From positions 248,001 to 312,000 of the forward strand of contig WBMV01001244.1 of assembly GCA_013396655.1 (NCBI GenBank): a stretch of 64,000 bases of DNA, written 5' to 3'. The position numbers and the translations under genes were made by a program. The DNA comes from Campylorhamphus procurvoides. Lineage: Eukaryota; Chordata; Aves; Passeriformes; Dendrocolaptidae. Positions 38,537-49,693 of this stretch are shown in pieces; within the stretch, counting starts at the first letter, position 1; each line of letters opens with the position of its first letter. Below the pieces are notes generated by a model, which was given only the letters and a program-made list of their open reading frames with translations, was not told the origin of the DNA and did no database searches.

Positions 38537-39036
38537 TGTCACGATCCTTTTTTTAGGGAAGAAGGGACTGGCACACTGCCAGAGGGTGAAACAAGAATGA
38601 CCATTTATTGAGGGTAATGGACTGTTTATACAGGGTCTGAGGGGGGAAGGTTCTGGAACATGGGTGGAGCATGCCCATATTGGGGAAGTAGGGGCGGGAC
38701 AGAAACTATATCAGGGAAGAGGTAGGAGGGGAGTGCCATAAAAGGAAAGGGTGCATTGCATCAAACATCAGTCAATTGGCAACTGGGGTACAAACAACCA
38801 ATGGAGGATCAGGATAAAGCAACCAATCAGAACAATCATATAAAAGAACCGCAATTATTCCTAATCTAATACAATGGATATCTGTCTAAGCTACCTGAAC
38901 AATAAAAACTTTTAAAACTCATCAGGTTCTGGTTCATCTTGATGGTTCTTTTCTTTCCCACTAAGTGCAGGTCTCTTTTTGTTTCTTTTTCTTCTTTTTC
39001 TCTCACTCAGTGTAACTTGCCGGGTGTTCCCCGACA
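38537..39036 (-). mobile_element. Solo LTR of a class II (betaretrovirus-like) endogenous retrovirus
   Basis: A 500-bp block flanked by the exact 6-bp direct repeat ATATTT (38531-38536 and 39037-39042). On the minus strand it begins TGTCGGGGAACACC and ends GGATCGTGACA, giving TG...CA ends. The minus strand carries TATAAA (38625-38630) and, 16 bp downstream, AATAAA (38604-38609), a close spacing seen in avian class II LTRs where the poly(A) signal lies at the end of U3 or in a short R. A GGGGCGGG box is at 38691-38698. A 6-bp target duplication is typical of class II. No internal region is left. Confidence 0.9.
38604..38630 (-). promoter_or_regulatory. TATA box and poly(A) signal of the class II LTR
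   Basis: Minus-strand TATAAA (38625-38630) is followed by AATAAA (38604-38609). Order and spacing fit promoter then polyadenylation signal in one LTR and fix its orientation. Confidence 0.7.
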
Positions 39037-39130
39037 ATATTTGGCTCCTGCTGTTTCATTGGGAAATGTTACCATTTCTGCTCACTAAAGATCTTGAGGT
39101 TGTACCTCAAGAAGAAAGATACAAGTCTTA

Positions 39131-39580
39131 ACAGGGTGGAAATGACAGGACAGAGTAATTTTTTCAGCAGCCAGGAGGGGGCACAGAATAACCTCTAGGT
39201 TAGAGGTTATTCTGTGCCACCTCAGGTCATTGCCAGGAGCAGGAGGAAGGGAGACTTTTGCTGGGAGAAGGGCTCTCTTCCAGGTTGGTGTAGCATGGTG
39301 GAGGGAGCAGTTGGGTGTTGTCTATTTGTCAGGGTTTTCTGTGTGAATTTTTCACTTCTTTCTTATATCTTTTATCATTAGTACCGTTGCTGCTGTTGTT
39401 CATCTTATTACTTCATTGCTGTTTCCATTACATTCTTATCTCAGCTGGTGATCTTTACCTTTTGTGCCTCCAGTGCTCATCTCTAGCCTGCCACAACCAG
39501 GAAGGCAAGCAAGCAGTATGTGGTTTGGAGAGTCTCAGTGGGAGCACTAAATTAGGGAGTACCATTCCTCAGCCACGACA
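39131..39580 (+). mobile_element. ERVL-type LTR (solo), plus orientation
   Basis: The beginning GGACAGAGTAATTTTTTCAG matches the early part of ERVL-type LTRs, and the end, AGTGGGAGCACTAAATTAGG then AGTACCATTCCTCAGCCACGACA, matches the end of the LTR at 60768-61264 (AGTGGGAGCCCTAAATTAGG). The first bases are degenerate and no target duplication was found, so the 5' end is approximate. A strong hairpin lies inside it. The plus frame 39315-39614 is a chance frame. Confidence 0.65.
39175..39223. repeat. Hairpin with perfect 18-bp arms
   Basis: GGCACAGAATAACCTCTA (39180-39197) and TAGAGGTTATTCTGTGCC (39201-39218) are exact reverse complements around the loop GGT. With one mismatch the stem extends to 39175-39223. 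It lies in the early part of an ERVL-type LTR, whose normal sequence would not contain such a structure. Confidence 0.92.
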
Positions 39581-42500
39581 GGCATGTACCTCTGATTGTC
39601 TAAATCTAAGGTAGTTGGGACTGCATGACAAATTTGGGGGCGGTGAGGGGGGAGGAAGGGGGTGAAGCAGGATACTCCCAGGGTTTTTAAATATATAGTG
39701 TTTTCTACAAAATACTAAAAAAAGAAAAATGTAGTTCCCGCAATAATGGTAATCTCTTAATTTTTGTTCACCTTGCTCCATAAGAAGAGTACACACACAA
39801 AAATAAATAATAAAAGTAATAATTAAAAAAAAGTAAAGTCATTAAAATCTCTCCCTCTGAGTGCTCCCAGGCACAGTGATTGTGCTCTTAGGAGGTATCA
39901 GGGTTACCCAGCCTTGTGATTTCTGTGTCTCTGCTCCATTCTCTGCAATTGACCATCCAAGTCTGTGATGTGCGCCTTAAAGACTATACAAAATACCATA
40001 ATGTTGTCTTTATCAGAGTCAATAACCATGAATTCTTGCTGATAATAAGGTTTACTGTGTCTGATTTCAAACCAAATAAAAAGAGAGCATTCAGTGAAAC
40101 CATGTGTCTTCAGAAGTGATAGTGTGTCTGCAAAAATGGCAAAACATGCCTTTTTCCTCACCTGACCAGAAAGAATCTCACAACCCACAGCTGCAGACTG
40201 TCTACTAAAACTAGAGATTAAAACCTTCATCTGCTCTTTTTTCTGCAAACTATTAGCCACCTGAGTATGAAGTGGCTACTTAAAACCTCATGAAGAGAAA
40301 TCCATGACTCAGTGAAGTCCCAAGAGCAGGTTTGCTCTTCTACTGCTTACTCTCTGCCCACCAAGGGCTGGAGTATCCTGTGAATTACGAAAAAGGAACA
40401 AGGGATAGAGGGGTGAGGAGGAGCATTACAAACAGCTAACACTAACTCTACCACTAACTGTTCTAAAACGTTAATAAAAGACCTTCTTTGCTGCTTATCA
40501 TTCTAGTTTGTAGGCTGAGATTCAAAAGGTCATATGACAGAAAAGCATTCTATTTGTGGCTCTTTGATCGTATCATTAGCTCGTAATCCACTGCTTTTGA
40601 GAAAGGGAAGGAGCCATGTGCATAGGTGTCTAGAGGAGTCTGTGGTGAGTGCAGTACTAGGGCTTAGTACTAGGTCTGAATTAGATTCACACGCGGCACA
40701 GGCTGGGCAGGTGTTTTTTGACATACCTGAATGCCAGACAGAAGATTCCTTCCCAGCTCATAGCCTCAGAACAGCTTTTAAAGACATAACAGCCTTTATG
40801 ATTCAATGCTACGTGTCATCTCTCTGCAACTCTGACACCAGGGCTGTCATTGCTCCCTCCCACAGCACATGTAATAATGACAGATACAGGAGAACATCAC
40901 AATTTCTTTTCAGGCTGAAAACTAGAGTTCTCACACAGGGGGTTCCTGATACCATCTGTGCCAGGTAGCAAGCAGAAAAGGTATTTGTAGATGTGTTTTT
41001 GTCCTCAATGAGAAATGAGAACAATATAGCAGTGCTAGATAAGCTCCTAAAACTCTTATATGGAGATGCCAAGACCTCCGGTGAGAACATGCAGTCAGAC
41101 AGAAGTCCTGGTGGTACCCTCTTCCATGAAGATTAATTTAAGAGCTGTAATCAATGAACATCTTCTACATGGCACCCAAATTGTGGTGATTCTGCTGGGT
41201 TTTCATAAACAGAATCTTCATCTTGGGATATAAATTGAAGCATTGTTTACTTTCTCTTTTTTTACCCATCAGCAGTTAGATACTTCCACAAGGTTATTGT
41301 ACTGATGCTTAAGATTTTAATGCTGCCATTTCCTTGGGAATGAGCTCTGTTATTTCCTCAGGAACATATCCAGGATCTTATTGAATCTTTGCAAAAGACA
41401 CCAATAATAAATAAAATAGTGGAAGACCGAATATGCAAGCTATTAATGAACTACCAATTGAAGAAAAAGACAAAAATTAATTTAAGCCAAGGGAAGTGTG
41501 GATGAATGAAAAAGGTTCATTAAAGAGCCTAGAGCATTAAAGGGTCAATAGCACATGTGAAAATACATATACTTCTAATAGCACACATGTGTTGAAGAAA
41601 CTCATGATAGTGTGGAGCAATTGGTGCAGATCCTTATGAATCTCTCATGCACATTTGGTAAATGACTGGAACAGAGAACTCTCTTTACTTTCCTCCAGAA
41701 GGAATCTTGGTTCCACTTGCTGTGAATACTCTGTGTGTTTCAAACAACCACACTTCTTATGGTATGACCAGGGAACTCACTTCAGAATAGCTGTGTTGCT
41801 CTGAACCAAAATGTTCATGTGGTTTTGTTCAAATCCTCTCTACATCCTGTATAGAAGTCAACAGTCAAGCAGAATTTTCAGTGTTTACAATATGGAAGGA
41901 AGTCCACAGAGAATTGCAGATGTGTATAGAGAGGTGGGATGGAAAAGACAGTTTTCCCCTTTACTGAAGAGTGAAGCTAAACCTGACATCTGAAAGAGCT
42001 GATACAAAGTAAATTTCACTGATGTTGCTGCTGAGATGGTGATATGACATTGAAAGATATATTGTTATATGAAAATTTCTTTGAAACATTGTCCTTTTAG
42101 TGTCGTTAAGACATATGGCATGCATACTTTTAATACATCTTTGTGTCAGATGAAGCCCTTTTTTTCAATTTTAATTTTTGCAATGTTATTCCTATTCTAA
42201 GCTAAAAATTCAGAATTTCCTTTTCTAGAGTATGGTTCCAAATATCACAAATGTGCAGTAGCATCATGTCCTTGAAAAATACTACATCTAACAGTACAAT
42301 GGACTTATTATTGCTCTGTGTCTAAATACAAGATGTTCCTTTTGCTGCTCTCAGGCAGACAAAAAAAAAACAACCAAACAAAAAAAAGTCTTTGAGGATG
42401 AAAAACATACTTAAAAGGAAATGTACCTATTTGTCTCAGCACAGCACTTTGAAAAGGTAAGGGTAAGAAAACAATAAGAAATACATAAACTGAAGAGAAG

Positions 42501-45127
42501 CAAATAAAATCATGAGTAGTACTATTCTGATACTTTTCCTGACATAATACTTTCCATGGTAAAAGAAGTTTTTCTGCAAAAAATCTGTCACAAATTATTC
42601 ATCAGCTAATAAGTCTACACCAGCACTTCAGTGTTCACTATGAATCATTTAGATGAGATCTACTACTTGCATATTCTTTATTCAGCTCTTAAAAAAAGTC
42701 TCCCCCTTCTTCCTTCCTCAAATTCTTTTTTTATTTCATTTGGATATCCAAAGAACTATTCTCTTATACCACAGCTGCACTGAGCATAAATACTTTTTAC
42801 CCATGTCTTTGCCCTAATTCTGTCTTTTAGAAATGCTTTAGTTATGTTATGGAGATGTAAGTATTGCTTTTCCATTTCTCCTGTTCTCCTTTCTATTTTT
42901 TTTTCTCCCCCCCCGCCCCAAAGACTCAGCTGCAGACCAAACAGTGTATTTGCAAAATAGGATTCACAAAATAACTGGCCTTCATCTTTGTGTTTGCCAA
43001 TATATTGAGAAGATAATGGAATGTGAGATGGAATTTAAATTGGCAAAAGTAACTCTAATTTTTGTTGGTAAAATTACTCAGATAAACTGACACAACACTC
43101 AGTTCTTTGAGATCACAGGCAACAACTTTCTTACAAGAAATGCAGAATGTGAATTGTTGTGTGTCTCTTATCTTCATTACAGCTTTTTACCTTTTCCCTT
43201 AACAGGGTGTTTTTTTCAACTTTCAGATCACAAATGACTCCAGAGAAATCTAGTGTGATCATTAGGGACTGTTTTCAGCAAATGTCACTTTATATAGCTT
43301 TATCTGTAGGGCTTCTGCAGGCTTCCAAAACATGACAGCTTTAAAGCTGAAAAGTCTCTGTGCACCATCCCAGTGAAACTATAGCACCACCTTCCCTTCT
43401 GACTAAACTGAAGCAAAGAGACACTCCTGAAATACTTTTAGTTCAGAACAGCTCTGTTCTCATGAATAGGACTGCTTAAAGGAGTCCCATTCTGTTTTTT
43501 GCTACCTAGTGATATACCTTTGCATTTTCTGTCAGACACACAAGGCCTGAGCCTCAGGAAAAGCCTTGCTGTCACTTAGATCTAAATTCAGCAGTGAGGT
43601 GATGTGATAGGTGAACCATATTTCCCCCCCAGTCTTCCCAGTAAGGGATTAGCCTAAGAGGTACAACTTATTGGGCAAAGCAGCACTCAGAGATTTAACA
43701 TCTAACTAAGAAATCTTCATTTTGACTGTTCTTCATATGTAACCTACTGGTAACAATAAAATGTTCTTTTATGCATTGGTGTGTGTCTATTTGCAATGGA
43801 TGGATATTAAGATGGATCCTTTCACATTCACTGCATAAAGAATCTGGACCACTTTCTTCCCTGTACATAGTGTAGTGGCAGTTAAGTAAGATAAGTAAGC
43901 TATAATGAACTATTTTGCTCTTCAGTCAACTTCTTTCAACTTTTGTTGGCATGTTTTCCTAGCTTCTATTAGCAAGTGAAATATGCACCTTCATTGCTGG
44001 AGATGGTTCTGGATTTAAAAACAATCACATGTTCAGGAGTCATCTCTGTACTGTACCAGCTTCAAAGGATGACGAATCATAAGAAAGGATAAGGTTCTTT
44101 CTGGCTTTAGAAAGTATTTTGGATTGTAAAGTTCTTAACAGCTTAGAGGAGCAATGGCAAATTGTTTATTTTTGTCTTGAACAAGCTCAAGTTCTTACAA
44201 ATTCTTTTTTTAAACAAAAGATAATGTGGCTGTGCAGATGGTTCAAACAAGAGAAACAGAAATTTATTACGCAAACATTCAGACAACTTAAAAATACTTT
44301 GTTCTCTAAAGACTCTGGCAGCTGTAATATCTGAAATAATTGTTTTAATAGTTTTACTTTTTTATATTATTACAGAATAAAAGCCATAGACATTATGTTA
44401 TTGCCTAAAAATCATTCCTCTACAGCTGAAAAATTATTCCTGCTTGGTTTCATATAAAAGAACCCGAGAGGTATGTTAAAAAGCTGCAAGTATCAATACA
44501 GACTTAACATGGTAAATTATATGTCTACCACTTTACTGGTATCACTGCAGTAGAGGCAACTTAAACTGTAGTTTAAGAAAAACTATAGATTTAAATATAT
44601 GAGATATATGAAAGTGTACATAAGATGTGTGGGACTGTACATGTATTTGTAGCTGTAGATGTTCTCTTTGGACGTTATTATATGCCTGACACTGAATCAT
44701 GATAACACTGCATAGATTTGCTTCTGTGTTTTCTCCATAGGGAAAATTGAGTCATCTGCAATAGATCACAGTGCTTGAAAGATGTTCTATACTTCTGTTG
44801 GGGTGGGTGAACTAACTTTTTAGGAAGGAATAGACTCCAGCAGTAATCTTGTTAGGTCATTCAATCAGTGGTGAAGCAGATGTGTTTTCATTAGGAAAGG
44901 CCCTATTTCCCCTCATGTCTTGTACACTATGTAGAAAGGAAATAATCTGGTTTATCTCCTAGCAGAAGTTTCTGTTTTCTTTTTTATTTTAATCATCCTT
45001 CTAGAACACAAGAACCAAATAATGAATCTCAATGGCATATGCTTCATTTTCAAAGGGGAATACACTGATAATGGGAAAACATTAGGAGATGTGGAAAATC
45101 AAAGAAAATCTAGAATGAATTTTAAGA
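39581..45127. other. Unique AT-rich DNA, no gene seen
   Basis: The longest frame outside repeats, 144 codons at 40534-40968 (plus), has a start but no recognisable domain, and a 93-codon frame overlaps it on the minus strand; I do not call it a gene. Small features: G-rich 39639-39662, A/C-rich 42360-42387, C-rich 42906-42918. Confidence 0.55.
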
Positions 45128-45133
45128 CTGAGG

Positions 45134-45503
45134 ATGGGTTGGGTTGTCTCAGCAGACAAGGAAAGTATCACAGTGATGAGCCGCTGACCGAATGACCTTC
45201 CGCACACCACAACATTCCACATGGGTTGGGGGTGAAGGCACAAAAGGCATTTCTTCACCTGGTCTCGGGCTTTTATAGGGCTCCCAGGGAAGGTTCTGGA
45301 ACTGGGGCGTGATTGGACAGAACAGGGGTGGGGTGTGTAACCAGGCAACCGAACAGTCAATGGGGGCAACTCACCAAATGCGGGAAAATGGACTAATAGA
45401 GAAGCAGGTCCAGGGCAAAGGCAGGAAACTGTGAGGGGGAAGGAGACAAAATGGAGGGAACCGGCGATAAAATAGCAAGGGATCCACCATGTTGGGGATC
45501 AAC
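45134..45503 (-). mobile_element. LTR-like element, minus orientation, approximate ends
   Basis: This stretch is much more GC-rich than its surroundings, holds a minus-strand TATAAAA (45271-45277) followed downstream by GGGCTTTTATAGGG context, and CCAAT-like motifs upstream, as expected for a retroviral U3. The hexamer CTGAGG occurs just outside both ends (45128-45133 and 45504-45509) and could be a target duplication, but the ends are then not clean TG...CA. No retroviral genes are seen. Its right edge coincides within a few bases with the left edge of the duplicated unit at 45505. Confidence 0.55.
45271..45277 (-). promoter_or_regulatory. TATA box of the 45134-45503 LTR-like element
   Basis: TTTTATA on the plus strand is TATAAAA on the minus strand, preceded upstream by a GC-rich segment of CCAAT-containing sequence. 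It sets the minus orientation. Confidence 0.5.
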
Positions 45504-45504
45504 C

Positions 45505-47598
45505 TGAGGGGTGCACAGAGTGGAGTAACCATAAATGGGGGGGTTCAGCTTTCTTCTATCGATCGTATACTCACAGACTGATCCTTCTATGAACAATTGT
45601 ATGCAGGATTGTGAAATGTCCATAAACAACCAAAGTCCAGTCCTCTCTTTAAACCCGTGTTGTAAACATTCAGAGCTCCACAATCTCTGCTCTGTCCTCA
45701 GTCTCTCCATCCTCATAAGTCCACTTTTGAAAATTCGTTTTCCATGTCTCATAGCTATTGCGTTCTCCCACATCACAGAATTGTTGTAGATGAGAAAAAT
45801 GGAGTTGCCTCATTAACTGTCAGCTAAGTTTGAATGGCAGGCCTCTAGTGTAACTGCCAGCCCTCTACAGCAGGATAGAGAAAAATCTGTTGGAAGGCTA
45901 CAGAATCTCTCTGTCACTCTGAGTGCTTTCATTGTGACCTTTAACAATGTCTGATTTTGGAAGATCATTATTTTGTGTGGTCCTATTAAGGGCTACACAT
46001 GAATCCTTCACTGCAGTAATGCTAATTAAACTCTCAGATTTTTCTTCCTTCAGTTTTTATTCCTACAAGTCTAAAGTTCTAAAATGACAATTTAGATGCA
46101 CTGAAATTCTTCTGAAACAAACAAGGTACAATAAGGCAAGTTTTAGATCTCTGAATCATAAACTGCCTCCCTTGTGCTTGACACTAGACATTGTCTTTTA
46201 TTAAGAGCTTGATAACTAAATCAGATGACTAATGAGAAAGGGATATCAAGGTTTTCTTGGGTGAACTGCCAAGGTTTGCCTCAAGTTTTTTCTATAATAT
46301 CACCTCCTTTCTCCTAAGAGTCCCTAAAATATTGAAATGTTAGAATTATTTAATTCTTGACTGTTCAGTTACTTTAATTAATCTCTTATCAAATTGTTTG
46401 TACTTACTTAAAGGCCCATCAATAGCTGCCTGTTGCCTTTTAGTGATTGAATTAGGCACACACTCTGCACAGTGTTGCTTTATATACTTTCTTACTAAAA
46501 TAGGCACACAGTACAGTTACCTCCCTCTGTGTCTGTTCTGTAAAAGGTACTTCAGTACTTTGACCTCTTCATCTTACATATCCATATGCAAAGACCAGTA
46601 TCTATTTTCAAAATCTGTTTACTGTAACATTTTATTGAAATTTCCCTGGTTCATGTAGTTCATAATTCACAGCTCATTCAAGAGTTCAGCTCTCACCTTT
46701 CACTTTATTCTTTTTCAATATCCTAGGATTTTCTCTTCCTTTGAAGAACTAATTTTATTTGAACTTCAGTCCTTTTGGAAATGTCCTTTTCAAGTCATGC
46801 TATAGTGCATAAAATTAACAAGTGTTGGAGCAAGTAACAGAGCTTGCGATTCAGAAGATAATGTCCTGGTCACCAGATAGGAGTCTTGCTACTTTCACAG
46901 TGGCGTGATAAACTGTTTAATATTATTGCAAAACTTCAGCATAATAGAATCTCATCACATAATACTTTTACAACTGCTCCTTTGAGTAAGAGATGAGTCC
47001 TGGAATGAAAGCTGACTGAAAGAAATAAGAACCTGATTTAGGCTATATACCTTGCAACCAAATCTCTAAGCACTTAGCCACTACATGTCCAAATGCCAAA
47101 ACAAGATCTACTTTCTACCCATTCCTCTATCTCAGATTTGATCTCAGATGAGGCAAAGACAAATTATGCATGAACTAATAATGTAAGATAAAATTCACAG
47201 ATAAATGTCTGAGTCAAAGATGTCAAATTCTGAAAGAAATAAAGATACATATACAATATTTTGGCTTTTATATTTTTCAAAAGGTGAATTAAAGAGTATT
47301 TTACTGAAAATACTAGTTTCTCTAAAGCCAATTTTTATGTGCCTAATTCTCTTTATGTATTGGATAGAGAACCTGTAAATCTGACTTGGGGCTGTGGATT
47401 CCACTGTTTAGCAGGAAGGCTAAAAGTTACATTTTCTGCAACAGTCAGCATTGTGATACTTAAGTCTCTTTATGGATCCAGACTCCCAAAAACCTATGAT
47501 TAAATTGGTAGGTGAAAAAATAGATGCTGACTCTACTAGAAACTGGGAATAACTGTTGAATTTCAACAGCTACATGATTGTGAAAGGCCTGAACCAAT
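45505..47598. repeat. 2,094-bp unit, first copy of a near-identical tandem pair
   Basis: The unit starts TGAGGGGTGCACAGAG and ends GGCCTGAACCAAT. It recurs at 47600-49693 with a constant offset of 2,095 bp, so there are no insertions or deletions. The only difference I noticed is A at 46482 against G at 48577. The unit holds unique AT-rich DNA and no recognised gene; the frames at 45393-45776, 45535-45789, 46398-46658 and 47195-47404 recur in the second copy simply because of the duplication. Confidence 0.95.
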
Positions 47599-47599
47599 N
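47599..47599. other. Single N joining the two copies
   Basis: The N stands exactly between the end of copy one and the start of copy two. This is what a scaffold shows when two overlapping contigs were set side by side with a token gap and not merged. Confidence 0.85.
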
Positions 47600-49693
47600 T
47601 GAGGGGTGCACAGAGTGGAGTAACCATAAATGGGGGGGTTCAGCTTTCTTCTATCGATCGTATACTCACAGACTGATCCTTCTATGAACAATTGTATGCA
47701 GGATTGTGAAATGTCCATAAACAACCAAAGTCCAGTCCTCTCTTTAAACCCGTGTTGTAAACATTCAGAGCTCCACAATCTCTGCTCTGTCCTCAGTCTC
47801 TCCATCCTCATAAGTCCACTTTTGAAAATTCGTTTTCCATGTCTCATAGCTATTGCGTTCTCCCACATCACAGAATTGTTGTAGATGAGAAAAATGGAGT
47901 TGCCTCATTAACTGTCAGCTAAGTTTGAATGGCAGGCCTCTAGTGTAACTGCCAGCCCTCTACAGCAGGATAGAGAAAAATCTGTTGGAAGGCTACAGAA
48001 TCTCTCTGTCACTCTGAGTGCTTTCATTGTGACCTTTAACAATGTCTGATTTTGGAAGATCATTATTTTGTGTGGTCCTATTAAGGGCTACACATGAATC
48101 CTTCACTGCAGTAATGCTAATTAAACTCTCAGATTTTTCTTCCTTCAGTTTTTATTCCTACAAGTCTAAAGTTCTAAAATGACAATTTAGATGCACTGAA
48201 ATTCTTCTGAAACAAACAAGGTACAATAAGGCAAGTTTTAGATCTCTGAATCATAAACTGCCTCCCTTGTGCTTGACACTAGACATTGTCTTTTATTAAG
48301 AGCTTGATAACTAAATCAGATGACTAATGAGAAAGGGATATCAAGGTTTTCTTGGGTGAACTGCCAAGGTTTGCCTCAAGTTTTTTCTATAATATCACCT
48401 CCTTTCTCCTAAGAGTCCCTAAAATATTGAAATGTTAGAATTATTTAATTCTTGACTGTTCAGTTACTTTAATTAATCTCTTATCAAATTGTTTGTACTT
48501 ACTTAAAGGCCCATCAATAGCTGCCTGTTGCCTTTTAGTGATTGAATTAGGCACACACTCTGCACAGTGTTGCTTTGTATACTTTCTTACTAAAATAGGC
48601 ACACAGTACAGTTACCTCCCTCTGTGTCTGTTCTGTAAAAGGTACTTCAGTACTTTGACCTCTTCATCTTACATATCCATATGCAAAGACCAGTATCTAT
48701 TTTCAAAATCTGTTTACTGTAACATTTTATTGAAATTTCCCTGGTTCATGTAGTTCATAATTCACAGCTCATTCAAGAGTTCAGCTCTCACCTTTCACTT
48801 TATTCTTTTTCAATATCCTAGGATTTTCTCTTCCTTTGAAGAACTAATTTTATTTGAACTTCAGTCCTTTTGGAAATGTCCTTTTCAAGTCATGCTATAG
48901 TGCATAAAATTAACAAGTGTTGGAGCAAGTAACAGAGCTTGCGATTCAGAAGATAATGTCCTGGTCACCAGATAGGAGTCTTGCTACTTTCACAGTGGCG
49001 TGATAAACTGTTTAATATTATTGCAAAACTTCAGCATAATAGAATCTCATCACATAATACTTTTACAACTGCTCCTTTGAGTAAGAGATGAGTCCTGGAA
49101 TGAAAGCTGACTGAAAGAAATAAGAACCTGATTTAGGCTATATACCTTGCAACCAAATCTCTAAGCACTTAGCCACTACATGTCCAAATGCCAAAACAAG
49201 ATCTACTTTCTACCCATTCCTCTATCTCAGATTTGATCTCAGATGAGGCAAAGACAAATTATGCATGAACTAATAATGTAAGATAAAATTCACAGATAAA
49301 TGTCTGAGTCAAAGATGTCAAATTCTGAAAGAAATAAAGATACATATACAATATTTTGGCTTTTATATTTTTCAAAAGGTGAATTAAAGAGTATTTTACT
49401 GAAAATACTAGTTTCTCTAAAGCCAATTTTTATGTGCCTAATTCTCTTTATGTATTGGATAGAGAACCTGTAAATCTGACTTGGGGCTGTGGATTCCACT
49501 GTTTAGCAGGAAGGCTAAAAGTTACATTTTCTGCAACAGTCAGCATTGTGATACTTAAGTCTCTTTATGGATCCAGACTCCCAAAAACCTATGATTAAAT
49601 TGGTAGGTGAAAAAATAGATGCTGACTCTACTAGAAACTGGGAATAACTGTTGAATTTCAACAGCTACATGATTGTGAAAGGCCTGAACCAAT
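47600..49693. repeat. 2,094-bp unit, second copy
   Basis: Near-identical to 45505-47598. After its end the sequence continues with AACTATAAGCAGG, the flank that should follow the unit if only one copy exists in the genome. The LTR-like element before copy one is not present before copy two, consistent with a contig that began at the edge of that repeat. Confidence 0.95.

Noticed and set aside
40534..40968. 144-codon plus-strand open frame
   Set aside because: It is the longest frame in unique DNA, but it shows no domain, motif or signal peptide, another frame overlaps it on the opposite strand, and there is no splice or promoter context.
45393..45776. 127-codon minus-strand frame, repeated in part at 47563-47871
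   Set aside because: It starts in the duplicated unit and ends in the LTR-like element; the second version crosses the N. The apparent conservation comes from the tandem copy and not from selection.
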